Source of the DNA: Gemmiger sp.
GTDB lineage: Bacteria > Bacillota > Clostridia > Oscillospirales > Ruminococcaceae
DNA length: 33,378 nt
NCBI GenBank assembly: GCA_028710135.1
Contig: JAQUSS010000016.1
Span: forward strand, 1 to 33,378
Reading direction: 5' to 3'
Part shown: positions 7,747 to 15,739 of the stretch, piece by piece
Numbering within the stretch: the stretch's first letter is position 1
How the letters are laid out: each line of letters begins with the position of its first letter
Notes under the pieces: generated by a model
Seen by the model: the letters and a program-made list of their open reading frames with translations, nothing else
Database searches by the model: none
What the model was told of the DNA's origin: nothing
Translations under genes and position numbers: made by a program

Positions 7747-8128
7747 TGGCGGGGCGGATGGCGGCTATGACCTGGTGTTGGATGCGGCGCTGATTGCCCA
7801 GAGTGTGGCGGCGCAGTATGGTGTGTTGCCGGGGGCGCAGGCAGAGCTGCCCTACCCGGAATGGGCGCTGCTGGTGAGCGGCCTGATGGGGGAAACCCCG
7901 CTGGGGCGGGTGGTGGCGGTGCGGCTGGAGAGGAACCCGGCGCGGCTGCGGGAGTTTACGCCCTGGGAACGGCGGGAGCGGCGGCGCTGGGAGGCATTTA
8001 AGGCCGGGGAGGCCGAGGCGAGGGCACGGCGCGACCCGGCGGGGTATGCCGCCGAGATGGCGGCCCTGGAGGCCGGGATGGCGCGGGCGTTTGGTGCGGA
8101 AGCTGGGCTGGGAAACGGTGCTGTGTGA
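7742..8128 (+). CDS. Tail assembly chaperone, downstream (T-like, Gp15-like) frame
   Basis: The frame continues the helical tail-chaperone pattern with GGYDLVLDAALIAQSVAAQY, a central WALLVSGLMGETPLGRVVAVR, and a charged C-terminal helix with many Arg and Glu. This resembles the Gp15-type proteins encoded before the tape measure. It has no good start: the region upstream in this frame is a Trp/Arg-rich shadow, and GTG/TTG codons at 7775-7780 lack a ribosome binding site. Production as a frameshift extension of the upstream frame (+1 or -2, just before the TGA at 7744) is the simplest explanation. The start given is the first codon after that point. Confidence 0.6.
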   Translation, partial: VDGGADGGYDLVLDAALIAQSVAAQYGVLPGAQAELPYPEWALLVSGLMGETPLGRVVAVRLERNPARLREFTPWERRERRRWEAFKAGEAEARARRDPAGYAAEMAALEAGMARAFGAEAGLGNGAV

Positions 8129-8148
8129 GGAGTTAGGAGCGTGATGGG

Positions 8149-9882
8149 GTGGCGGATATTTTTGCCCAAGCGTGGGCGCGGATGGGGTTAAAGGATGTGG
8201 GCGCGTTGGCGGAAAAGCGGCTGACGGCGGGCCTGAAAGCGGCGGTGCAGGGGATGAACGGGAGCCTTGCCCCCACCACCCGGCAGGTGGCGGGGTTGAC
8301 GGGGCGGGTTTTGGAGAATACCCGCGCTTTGGCCGAGGGGCAGCGGGCGGCACAGGGGGCTGCCGAGGCCCTGACGGTGTTGGGCGCGGCAGCTGCCGGG
8401 GCGGGGGCTGAGGCGGCTGCGGCACGGCGGCAGTTGGCGGGCTTTGACGAGCTGCACGTTTTGCCGGGGACGGCAGCGGGCGGCAAGGCGGAAAGCGGCA
8501 GCGCGGCGGAAGGCAGCGGCGGCAAGGTGGATACCGCCGGCAAAAAGAGCGGAACCGTGGTGGCCGAGGCCGCGGCTGCCACCGCGGCGCTGGCGGTGTT
8601 GCAGGGAAAATTGGCGGCGTTTTGGGCCGCGTTTACGGCGGCGACCCGCCCGGCGCAGGAGGCGTGGGGCGCGGCGTGGCGCGAGATAAGCGCTGCGGCT
8701 ACCGCCGCGTGGCCGGGGGTGGCGGCAGCCGCGCAGGCGCTATGGCAGAACGGGCTATTGCCCCTGCTGCAATACCTGGGCGGGAGCTTTGTGCCGGGGG
8801 TGGTGAACAGCTTTAGCGAAGCCTTTGCACCGATTTTGGGCGGGGTAATTTCGACCGGGATTACGCTATTGGGGGAGGGCTTTGCGGGATTTTGTACGTT
8901 GGTACAAAGCGGAATGGATACCCTGATACGCCCCGCGCTGGCGCTGGTGCTGACGGTTTGGCAGGGGCTGATGGAAGGAATTGCCGCGGCGTGGGCCACC
9001 TATGGGCAGCCGCTACTGGCGGCAGCGGCGGAAGCCTTCCGCAATATAGGGGCGCTGGTGGCGAGCCTATACACCACTGTGGTGGAGCCGGTGGCGGCGC
9101 AGGTGATTGCCCTGCTGGGGGCACTGTGGCAGAACAGCCTGAAGCCGCTGTGGGACCAGTTGGTGGCGCTGTTTGCCAGCCTGTGCCTGACGGTGCTGAA
9201 TTTTTGGAACAGTGTACTGGCACCGCTGCTGGCCTGGCTTACCGCAACGGTTGGCCCGGTGTTCACCGCGGCATTTGATGCGGCGGCCACGGTGGTGGCT
9301 GTGGCGGTGGGGCTGATTGCCGATGCGTGCAGCGTGGTGGCGGCGGCCTTGCAGGGGGTACTGAATTTTGTGAACACCCTGTTTGTGGCAGGGTGGGGTG
9401 CAGCCTGGGCCACGGTGGAAAGCAGCGTGGCAAATGTTTGGGCACGAATTGGCAATTTGGTATCGAACGCGGTGAACGGGGTGATTGCCACTGTGAACGG
9501 GATGGTGAGCATGGTGACGGGGGCCATCAACGCGATTTTGAGCGGGATTGCAAAAATAAGCGGCGGGGCGCTGGATTTTAGGGTGAATGCACCCCAGATA
9601 CCACACCTGGCAGCGGGCGGGTACGTGGGGGCCGGGCAACCGACCCTGGCGATGATTGGGGACAACCCGGCCCAGGGCGAGGTGGTGGCCCCCGAGGGAA
9701 AATTGGCCGAGGCCGTGAGCGCCGGGGTGGCGGCAGCGCTGGCAAAGCTGCCCCAGCCGGCGCAGCAGAACGGCAACGGCGGCGAGGTGCCGATTAATAT
9801 CTATCTGGGCGGGGAGCTGCTGGACCGTGTGATTTTATCCAGCCAGAACCGCGTGGCGCTGCGCAGCGGCGGGAGGGCATAA
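8149..9882 (+). CDS. Tail tape measure protein
   Basis: This long helical protein sets tail length and may enter the host membrane at infection. It has 577 residues, with an Ala-rich N-terminal helical half, hydrophobic stretches around residues 200-270 and 330-420 typical of tape measures, and a C-terminal segment AAGGYVGAGQPTLAMIGDN followed by a PINIYLGGELL strand region common to this family in Clostridia phages. The GTG start at 8149 follows AGGAG at a fair distance; the ATG at 8144 is in another frame and closes quickly. At about 1.5 angstrom per residue a tail near 85-90 nm is expected (inference). The next gene begins 3 nt after the stop. Confidence 0.85.
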   Translation: MADIFAQAWARMGLKDVGALAEKRLTAGLKAAVQGMNGSLAPTTRQVAGLTGRVLENTRALAEGQRAAQGAAEALTVLGAAAAGAGAEAAAARRQLAGFDELHVLPGTAAGGKAESGSAAEGSGGKVDTAGKKSGTVVAEAAAATAALAVLQGKLAAFWAAFTAATRPAQEAWGAAWREISAAATAAWPGVAAAAQALWQNGLLPLLQYLGGSFVPGVVNSFSEAFAPILGGVISTGITLLGEGFAGFCTLVQSGMDTLIRPALALVLTVWQGLMEGIAAAWATYGQPLLAAAAEAFRNIGALVASLYTTVVEPVAAQVIALLGALWQNSLKPLWDQLVALFASLCLTVLNFWNSVLAPLLAWLTATVGPVFTAAFDAAATVVAVAVGLIADACSVVAAALQGVLNFVNTLFVAGWGAAWATVESSVANVWARIGNLVSNAVNGVIATVNGMVSMVTGAINAILSGIAKISGGALDFRVNAPQIPHLAAGGYVGAGQPTLAMIGDNPAQGEVVAPEGKLAEAVSAGVAAALAKLPQPAQQNGNGGEVPINIYLGGELLDRVILSSQNRVALRSGGRA

Positions 9883-9885
9883 CGG

Positions 9886-10242
9886 ATGGCAACAGCTTTA
9901 TTGACGATTGACGGAAAAACACTGCCGACCCCCACTAGCTTTACGGTGAAGCAGGCGGATTTGGATGCCGACAACAGTGGCAGGAGCGAAACCGGCACCA
10001 TGCAGCGGCAGCGGGTGCGGGCAAATGTGGCAAAAATAGCGGCCGGGTGGAGCAATTTGACCGAGGCCGAGGTGGCGGCGATACGGGAGGCGGTGGCGCC
10101 CGAGGCCTTTGGGGTGGATTACTTTTTTGGGAACACCTACCATGCCCTAATGTATGTGGGCGACCGGGACTGCACCCTGAAGGCGGTGGGGAGCAACGGG
10201 GAGACGATTTGGGATATGAATGCGGATATGATTGAGTATTAA
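9886..10242 (+). CDS. DUF6711-like small tail protein
   Basis: The product is 118 residues, beta-rich, beginning MATALLTIDGKTLPTPTSF and ending in DMNADMIEY. It resembles the DUF6711 family, whose members sit between tape measure and tail-tip genes in phages of Bacillota. The biochemical role is unknown to me; a tail-distal or Dit-like adaptor is plausible from location. The ATG follows the tape-measure stop by only 3 nt, so translation is probably coupled. Confidence 0.65.
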   Translation: MATALLTIDGKTLPTPTSFTVKQADLDADNSGRSETGTMQRQRVRANVAKIAAGWSNLTEAEVAAIREAVAPEAFGVDYFFGNTYHALMYVGDRDCTLKAVGSNGETIWDMNADMIEY

Positions 10243-10262
10243 AAAAAGCGGGAGGGATTGGG

Positions 10263-12221
10263 ATGTATGCGGTGAGCGAGGCGTACCGCACGGCGCTGGC
10301 AGCCCCGGGCAGAACCGAGCGGGTGCAGGGCAGCATTGCACTGGCGGACGGCAGCGTTTTGCCGCTGGATGACAGTGTGCTGAAGGCCGGGAGCCTGACC
10401 GTGGATAACCAGTGCGTGAACGGGGAGGAACTGGAGTTTGGGGCGGTGTATGCGGGGCAACTAAAAATGACGGTGCTGCTGGACTGTGACCGCTATGCGC
10501 TATATGACGGGGTGGTTACCCTACAGTGGGCGCTGCGGTTGGCGGATGGGAGCTGGGAGAGCCTGCCCATGGGGGTGTACACGGTGACCGAGGCGGTGCG
10601 GCAGGGGCGGTACCTGCAACTGACGGCGCTGGACTGCCTGGTGAAGTTTGAGCAGGCGTTTGATGGGGTATCGACCCTGGGCACCCCCTTTGCCCTGCTA
10701 CGCTACCTTTGCGAGAAGGTGGGGGTGGGCCTGGCAAACACCGAGGCGGAAATTTTGGCGATGCCCAACGGGGGCGGGCAGTACCAGTTGGATGCGGATG
10801 GAATGACCACTTGGCGGGACGGGGTGGCGCTGGTGGCGCAGCTATTGGCGGGGTTTGCCACCGCGACCCGGGAGGGCGAATTGCGGATACAGCCGTTTGG
10901 AAGGGTGGCGGTGGCCGAGGTGGCGGCGGATGCCCGCTTTGCCACCGAGGTGGCCGATTACCGCACGGCCTACCGTGGGGTGCGGGTGACGACCGACCGC
11001 GGAATGCTGGAAAGCTACGACCCGGCGGAAAATGGGCTGGTGATGGAAATTGCCGGGAATGTGCTGTTTCACTATGGGTTGGACGAGGCGCGGCAGGGGA
11101 TGGTGGATGCGGTGCGGGCAGCGCTTTGCGCGCTGGATTACACGCCCGCCACCCTGAGCATGGCGGGCGACCCGGCGCTGGAATGCGGCGACCGGGTGGT
11201 GCTACGGGCGGTGGACGATGGGAACGGGCAAACCGGCGATGTGGAAACCCTGCTGACCGGGTACCAGTGGGCCTACCGTGGCCGGGAACGGCTGGAGAGC
11301 GTGGGGAAAAACCCGCGCCTGGCGAGCCTGAAAAGCCGGAGCGAGCGGGATACGGCGGCACTGCGCGGGCAGCTGAACACCGACCGGTTGGTGCTGAAGC
11401 CTTTTGCCAGCCCGGCGGCGCTTTACCTGCGGGCAGGGATGCAGGTGGAGGTGATGGCGGTGGCGGTGACGACCGTGAAGGAGACGGGCGCGGTGCTGCT
11501 GGGGCAGCTTTTGCTGGAAACGGCGGGCGAGGGCGCGCAGCAGCTGGAGATGGCGTATGCCATCAACGGGGCGGTGGTGACGGATTTTGCCCCGGCGCGA
11601 AGCTTGACGGCGGGGAGCCACTGCCTGCCGCTATTTTATATGCTGCCCACCCTGGCCGCCAACACCACCACGCGGATTGTGCTGCGGCTGCGGCTGACCG
11701 GTGGGGCCGGGAGCCTGCCTGCGGGCGGGCTGCGGGCGGTGGTGCTGGGGCAGGGGCTGGCAAGCGGCGCGGCAGCCTGGGATGGCACCCTTACCTTTAC
11801 CGAGCAGAGCGGGCTATGGGCGGCCGAGGCGGCGGCGGTGGCGCTGCCCGGCGTGGCGGCGGGGGCTGTGGCGGCCCTTGGCGCGCCCGATGCCACGGCG
11901 CTGAGTGCAATGTGTGGGCTATGGAGTGTGGAACCGGCCGGGCAGGTGCTATTGGGGGCCTTGCGCGCCACGGTGGCGCAGAGCGGAAAGCAGCAGCGCT
12001 GGGTGATGAGCGATACCCAAAATACCCCGGCCTACGATGCCGACTGGGTGGAACGGGCTGGGCCCGGTTACCGGCTGCGGGGAAGCTGGGCGTATGAGAG
12101 TGTGAACGAAGCGATTGACAGCGGCGGGCTGGCGGTTTGCCGGTTGAAAACCGTAGGGCTGGCCAGTGTGGCGGCGGTGGAGGTGACGGAATGGCAAGTG
12201 CGATTACCGGGGGTGTGCTGA
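10263..12221 (+). CDS. Tail tip / baseplate hub protein
   Basis: This 652-residue protein has a beta-rich N-terminal region (ALADGSVLPLDDSVLKAGSL, then GAVYAGQLKMTVLLD) and a central region with KFEQAFDGVSTLGTP and DYTPATLSMAGDPALECGDRV, typical of Tal/gp27-type hub proteins. The C-terminal 250 residues are an Ala/Gly-rich beta domain that may be an added receptor-binding or fibre-attachment part. A GGGAGG site lies before the ATG. It would close the tail and contact the host surface. Confidence is high for tail tip and lower for the individual domains. Confidence 0.75.
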   Translation: MYAVSEAYRTALAAPGRTERVQGSIALADGSVLPLDDSVLKAGSLTVDNQCVNGEELEFGAVYAGQLKMTVLLDCDRYALYDGVVTLQWALRLADGSWESLPMGVYTVTEAVRQGRYLQLTALDCLVKFEQAFDGVSTLGTPFALLRYLCEKVGVGLANTEAEILAMPNGGGQYQLDADGMTTWRDGVALVAQLLAGFATATREGELRIQPFGRVAVAEVAADARFATEVADYRTAYRGVRVTTDRGMLESYDPAENGLVMEIAGNVLFHYGLDEARQGMVDAVRAALCALDYTPATLSMAGDPALECGDRVVLRAVDDGNGQTGDVETLLTGYQWAYRGRERLESVGKNPRLASLKSRSERDTAALRGQLNTDRLVLKPFASPAALYLRAGMQVEVMAVAVTTVKETGAVLLGQLLLETAGEGAQQLEMAYAINGAVVTDFAPARSLTAGSHCLPLFYMLPTLAANTTTRIVLRLRLTGGAGSLPAGGLRAVVLGQGLASGAAAWDGTLTFTEQSGLWAAEAAAVALPGVAAGAVAALGAPDATALSAMCGLWSVEPAGQVLLGALRATVAQSGKQQRWVMSDTQNTPAYDADWVERAGPGYRLRGSWAYESVNEAIDSGGLAVCRLKTVGLASVAAVEVTEWQVRLPGVC

Positions 12222-13147
12222 CGGTGGATTTTACCGAGGCGGGTTGGCGAACGGCCCTGCCGGCGGTGTACACCGTGACGGATGCCCCCGCACCGTTTTT
12301 TACGGCCACAACCTTACCGTACAATGGCGGGGCTACGTTACGCTCGGGCAATGTGGGGAACTTTGGGCAGAGCTGGACGCAGTTGGAGTTTGCGATGGCC
12401 GAGCCGGGAGAGCTGGCGCTGAACTATGCGGTATCCTGCGAGAGCAACTACGATTGGTTTTCGATTTTATTGGACGGGGTGCAGGTTGTGCATACCTCGG
12501 GCATTGTGGGGTGGACGGATTACACCGCCAGCCTGACGGCGGGGAGCCACAGTTTGCGCTTTGATTACAGCAAGGATGCCTCCGGCAATGGGGGCAGCGA
12601 CGCGGGGGCCATCGGCTACCTGCGTATTGGCGGTATGGCGCAGGCGCGGGCCAAGCGGTGGCTGGTGAAGGCCGGGCAGGTGCTGTACGACTGCCAGGGA
12701 ACGGCGCTGCCGGATAGCGCCCAAAGCCTGACGGCGGCGGTGTTTTTGGCCTATGGCAGCGAAACGCCCCCGGCGGGCGGGGTGCTGGCGGCTATGGCCG
12801 ACCCGATGGTTTTGAAGTGGGACAGCGCCGGGGCCGAGGCGATGACCGGGTTTGGGGTGGCGGTGACGGGAACGCCCCTGCCGCAGCCCTTAAACGGCGT
12901 GGTGGATATGAGCGCCGCCGAGATTGGCGGCATTGCGGGGCTGGAAGCGGTGTTTGGGGGCGGTGTGACGGTGGAGCACGCCGGGCAGACCGGGGATTGG
13001 GCCGAGGCGGTGCCCCTGACGGATTTTTTGAACACCGACAAGGCGGCACTGTGGCAGAGCAGCCTGCCGGCGCGGCAATTGCAGCTTCGGTTTTGGCTGC
13101 ACGAGGGGGACTGGATGGACCGGTTTGCCCTGACATTTTTGAATTGA
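12191..13147 (+). CDS. Tail fibre-like protein with jelly-roll (MAM/PPC-like) domain
   Basis: This 318-residue protein starts at the ATG at 12191, inside the end of the hub gene and after GGAGG, which indicates coupled translation. Residues about 55-150 show the pattern of a beta-sandwich binding domain: LEFAMAEPGELALNYAVSCE, then DWFSILLDGVQVVH, SLTAGSHSLRFDYSKD and DAGAIGYLRI. This resembles MAM/PPC-type or carbohydrate-binding modules. A host-glycan binding role is inference from this pattern and the place among tail-tip genes. The C-terminal half is not recognised. Confidence 0.6.
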   Translation: MASAITGGVLTVDFTEAGWRTALPAVYTVTDAPAPFFTATTLPYNGGATLRSGNVGNFGQSWTQLEFAMAEPGELALNYAVSCESNYDWFSILLDGVQVVHTSGIVGWTDYTASLTAGSHSLRFDYSKDASGNGGSDAGAIGYLRIGGMAQARAKRWLVKAGQVLYDCQGTALPDSAQSLTAAVFLAYGSETPPAGGVLAAMADPMVLKWDSAGAEAMTGFGVAVTGTPLPQPLNGVVDMSAAEIGGIAGLEAVFGGGVTVEHAGQTGDWAEAVPLTDFLNTDKAALWQSSLPARQLQLRFWLHEGDWMDRFALTFLN

Positions 13148-13159
13148 GGAGGGAAAGCT

Positions 13160-14539
13160 GTGAGCCTGCACGGACATACAACCATTGAGCTGACCGACCG
13201 GCATGGGCGGCGGGAACGGGTGGCGCATGACAACTACATTGCGGGGGGCGTGGAAGCCTATTTTAAGCCGCTGGGAAGTGTGATATCGGCCTGGGAGCTG
13301 TTGAGCGGGGCTAGAATTGCCGACCTGTTTGGCTCGATTTTGCTGTTTGACAGCACCATTGCGGGGGATGGGGCCACCCTGTGGCCCGGCGCTGCCAACC
13401 ACTGCCTGGGCGGGGCAGATTACGGGGTGACGAACACCGCCGGGGAGGATTGGCGGGGGAACTGCAACGCCAGCGAGAGTGTGATTGACACGGAAAACCG
13501 GCAGGCAACCTTTGTGTATGATTTTGCCACCGACCAGTGCAACGGCAGCATTGGGGCCATTTGCTGCGCCCCCCAGTACAGCGCGGCGCAGGCGATATTT
13601 GGGGTGACGGGGAGCCGGTTTGAGAGCAATGCACCCCGCAACCACAAGCAGCTGAACGAGCGGCGGACACTGTGGACACCCTACCCCCAAAGCTACCGGC
13701 AGGATACGCGGCAGATTGTGCCGGTGCGGATGGATTTTGACGATAACCTGCTGTGGCTGGTGAACACCACCACCCCCAACAGCTATAGCTTGGAAAAACA
13801 CGCGGCACCGTACAACCGGGCATCGCTATTCCAAAGCAGCCAGGGCGGGTATACCCGGCTTTTGCAGAACACCCCCTTTACCCTGCCCCAGCAAAATATT
13901 TTGCTGGCGACCAGCGGCCGGGTGTTGACGGCGCAGGGCAAGTTGCAGGTGTTTGGCTACCCGCAAACCATGCTGGCAACCGACCCAATTTATTTATATA
14001 CCATCGATGCGGGCACGGGCACGGTGGAGGGAACGGTGCAGATAGCAAACCCCTTTGCCACCACCCCGGAGAATATTGGCTTTGTGCTGGCGGACGGGCG
14101 GGCGTACCTGCTGTTTGGCGGGGCGGGGTATACCTTCCCCTTAAGCAACCCGACCGATATTACGGCGGTGGATACAAGCCGGATGGCCGGCGGGGCGGGG
14201 ATGCTGCCCTTGTTCCAGATACCGGGGCGGGTGTATATGGGGGAGGCAAAAACCAACCCCACCCACGCGCCCTACCTGCTGAATACCGCCAACCAGACGG
14301 TTTACCGCGCCAACTTTACGGTGGGGCGGTATGCCGAGGGGCGGTTGCCCATGGTGGAGGTGAAGGGGCACCCCCTTTGCCGGATGGAACTGCCGCCCCT
14401 AAACCCCGGCACGGGCGGCGGGTACCTGAACAACCTGCGGCTGTTTTTATCGACCGTGAATAACCTGGATACCCCGGTGGTGAAAACGAGCGACAAAACG
14501 ATGAAAATTACCTACACGATACAGGAAACGGAGGGGTGA
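13160..14539 (+). CDS. Tail fibre / distal tail protein
   Basis: The 459-residue product starts with GTG at 13160, preceded by GAGGAGGGAAAG. It is beta-rich and aromatic, with Cys-containing segments around residues 80-145, a middle part resembling WD/beta-propeller-like strands (KLQVFGYPQTML, LYTIDAGTGTVEGTVQI, GFVLADGRAYLLFGG), and an end segment NNLDTPVVKTSDKTMKITYT that I associate with tail fibres of Clostridia phages. It probably recognises the host surface. The exact fold is uncertain. It is the last structural gene before lysis. Confidence 0.65.
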   Translation: MSLHGHTTIELTDRHGRRERVAHDNYIAGGVEAYFKPLGSVISAWELLSGARIADLFGSILLFDSTIAGDGATLWPGAANHCLGGADYGVTNTAGEDWRGNCNASESVIDTENRQATFVYDFATDQCNGSIGAICCAPQYSAAQAIFGVTGSRFESNAPRNHKQLNERRTLWTPYPQSYRQDTRQIVPVRMDFDDNLLWLVNTTTPNSYSLEKHAAPYNRASLFQSSQGGYTRLLQNTPFTLPQQNILLATSGRVLTAQGKLQVFGYPQTMLATDPIYLYTIDAGTGTVEGTVQIANPFATTPENIGFVLADGRAYLLFGGAGYTFPLSNPTDITAVDTSRMAGGAGMLPLFQIPGRVYMGEAKTNPTHAPYLLNTANQTVYRANFTVGRYAEGRLPMVEVKGHPLCRMELPPLNPGTGGGYLNNLRLFLSTVNNLDTPVVKTSDKTMKITYTIQETEG

Positions 14540-14542
14540 AAT

Positions 14543-15211
14543 ATGCGGCTGAAAAATGGCGAGGTGGTGCTGCACTGGCCGCTGGCAGGGCCGGTGGTGG
14601 TGACGGCGGGGTGGTTTTACAGCGATGGCAGTGCCCACTGTGCCAACGATTACCGCGCCGCGGTGGGCACGCCCGTGTATGCTGCCGAGGACGGGGTGGT
14701 GGACCAGCTACAATATTGGGATGGCACCACCAAAACGGGGATGCAGAGCTACGGCACCATGCTGCGGCTGTGCCATGCCGCCTACAAAGGGGGCGTGCTA
14801 CAAACCCGGTATGCACACCTGCAAGAAGTATGCGTTGCCAAGGGCGCGCGGGTGAAGGAGGGGCAGCTACTTGGCTACAGCGGGCAGAGTGGGAATTGCT
14901 ATGGCGCACATTTACACTTTGAGGTGTGTTGGCGGGGGCAGCGGTGCAACCCCCTTTGCTGGCTGGACGGCGCGTTTACGGCGGCGGATGGCCGGGTAAA
15001 GCTGTGGGGGAGCAGCGAAGAACACAGTGTTGCGCGGGAAGCGGCGGGCGAAGGCGAAGTGCCCGGGGCAGCGGGCGGCGCAGCGGGGTTGCAAATTTGC
15101 ACGGTGGGGCCGATGAGCGCGGGGGACGCGATGCGGTTTATGGAGTTGGCGGCGGAACTGGCGGTTTGCTATACCAGCCGCTACAGTGAGGAGGGTGAAA
15201 ATGGACGATAA
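14543..15211 (+). CDS. Endolysin, M23-family peptidoglycan endopeptidase
   Basis: This zinc metallopeptidase would cut peptide cross-bridges of the host wall at lysis. The LytM-type metal ligands are visible: H32 and D36 in AHCANDY, H92 in RYAHL, and H123/H125 in GAHLHFEV. The catalytic domain spans about residues 10-145 and is followed by an Ala/Gly/Glu-rich linker. The C-terminal piece with ICTVGPMSAGDAMRFMELA looks like a short module shared by other phage lysins, possibly wall binding. No signal peptide is present, so the holin must release it. Its stop overlaps the holin start by 11 bases. Confidence 0.88.
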   Translation: MRLKNGEVVLHWPLAGPVVVTAGWFYSDGSAHCANDYRAAVGTPVYAAEDGVVDQLQYWDGTTKTGMQSYGTMLRLCHAAYKGGVLQTRYAHLQEVCVAKGARVKEGQLLGYSGQSGNCYGAHLHFEVCWRGQRCNPLCWLDGAFTAADGRVKLWGSSEEHSVAREAAGEGEVPGAAGGAAGLQICTVGPMSAGDAMRFMELAAELAVCYTSRYSEEGENGR

Positions 15212-15680
15212 AAATTTATTTTTGAGGGCAAAGGCGGCCATTGTTGCCGGGTGCGCGGGGTTTTCAAGCGCATTTGGGTGGCTGGGCTGGCTGGTGGTGG
15301 CATGGGTGTGCTGCATGGCGCTGGACTGGCTGACGGGCTCGGCCAGTGGGCTGGTGCAGCACCGGTGGAGCAGCGCCGTGGCAAGGGCCGGCATTTGGCA
15401 CAAGGCCGGGATGGTGGCGGTGGTGCTGGTGGCTGCGTTGACGGATGCGGTGCTGGGGGTGGCCGTGAACCAGCTGGGTGGGGTGTTGCCCTTCACCTAC
15501 CAGGCACTGGTTTGCCCGGTGATTTTGTGTTGGTATGTGTTTGCGGAGCTGGGGAGCATTGTTGAAAATGCCCGCGATATGGGCGCACCCGTGCCGGAAT
15601 TTTTGGTGGCGCTGCTGGCGAAGGCACAGGAGGCCGCCGGGGAAGGGGTGAAGGGGGGCGGAAAAAGCGGTGAATCCTAG
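15201..15680 (+). CDS. Phage holin (toxin secretion/phage lysis holin family)
   Basis: This 159-residue membrane protein follows the endolysin, as expected for the lysis module. Hydrophobic spans lie at about residues 25-45 (WLGWLVVAWVCCMALDWLTG), 70-90 (AGMVAVVLVAALTDAVLGV) and 100-120 (FTYQALVCPVILCWYVF). The charged C-terminal tail ends in a Lys/Gly-rich stretch. ALDWLTGSASG and the three-span layout fit the Holin_4_1 group. The ATG at 15201 with GAGGAGGG upstream is preferred over longer starts. It is the last phage gene seen. Confidence 0.85.
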   Translation: MDDKNLFLRAKAAIVAGCAGFSSAFGWLGWLVVAWVCCMALDWLTGSASGLVQHRWSSAVARAGIWHKAGMVAVVLVAALTDAVLGVAVNQLGGVLPFTYQALVCPVILCWYVFAELGSIVENARDMGAPVPEFLVALLAKAQEAAGEGVKGGGKSGES

Positions 15681-15682
15681 GG

Positions 15683-15711
15683 TGTTCAAGGGCCTGGATT
15701 TGTGGTATAAT
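15683..15711 (+). promoter_or_regulatory. Promoter for the kinase gene
   Basis: A perfect -10 box TATAAT is at 15706-15711, with a weak -35 (TGTTCA, 15683-15688) 17 bases upstream. The downstream sequence resembles that after the promoter of the polysaccharide exporter near 20275 (see findings). Confidence 0.6.
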
Positions 15712-15739
15712 ACTCGCATTCACGAGGATTATAGAGCGT

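Larger units (their letters stand above)
1..15680 (+). mobile_element. Prophage late module (packaging, head, tail, lysis), siphovirus type
   Basis: An uninterrupted series of same-strand genes follows the classical tailed-phage late order: terminase subunits, portal, scaffold, capsid, connectors, tail tube, chaperones, tape measure, tail tip, fibres, M23 endolysin and holin. Most genes overlap or lie within 30 nt of each other. The coding strand is strikingly G-rich, and this fades in the kinase gene after 15.7 kb. A tape measure, a tail tube and the absence of sheath genes indicate a long non-contractile tail. No integrase, repressor or replication gene is visible, so the left part lies outside the window or is missing. 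The right edge is placed at the holin stop because the next gene has its own promoter and a cellular function. No attachment-site repeat could be identified. Confidence 0.9.
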
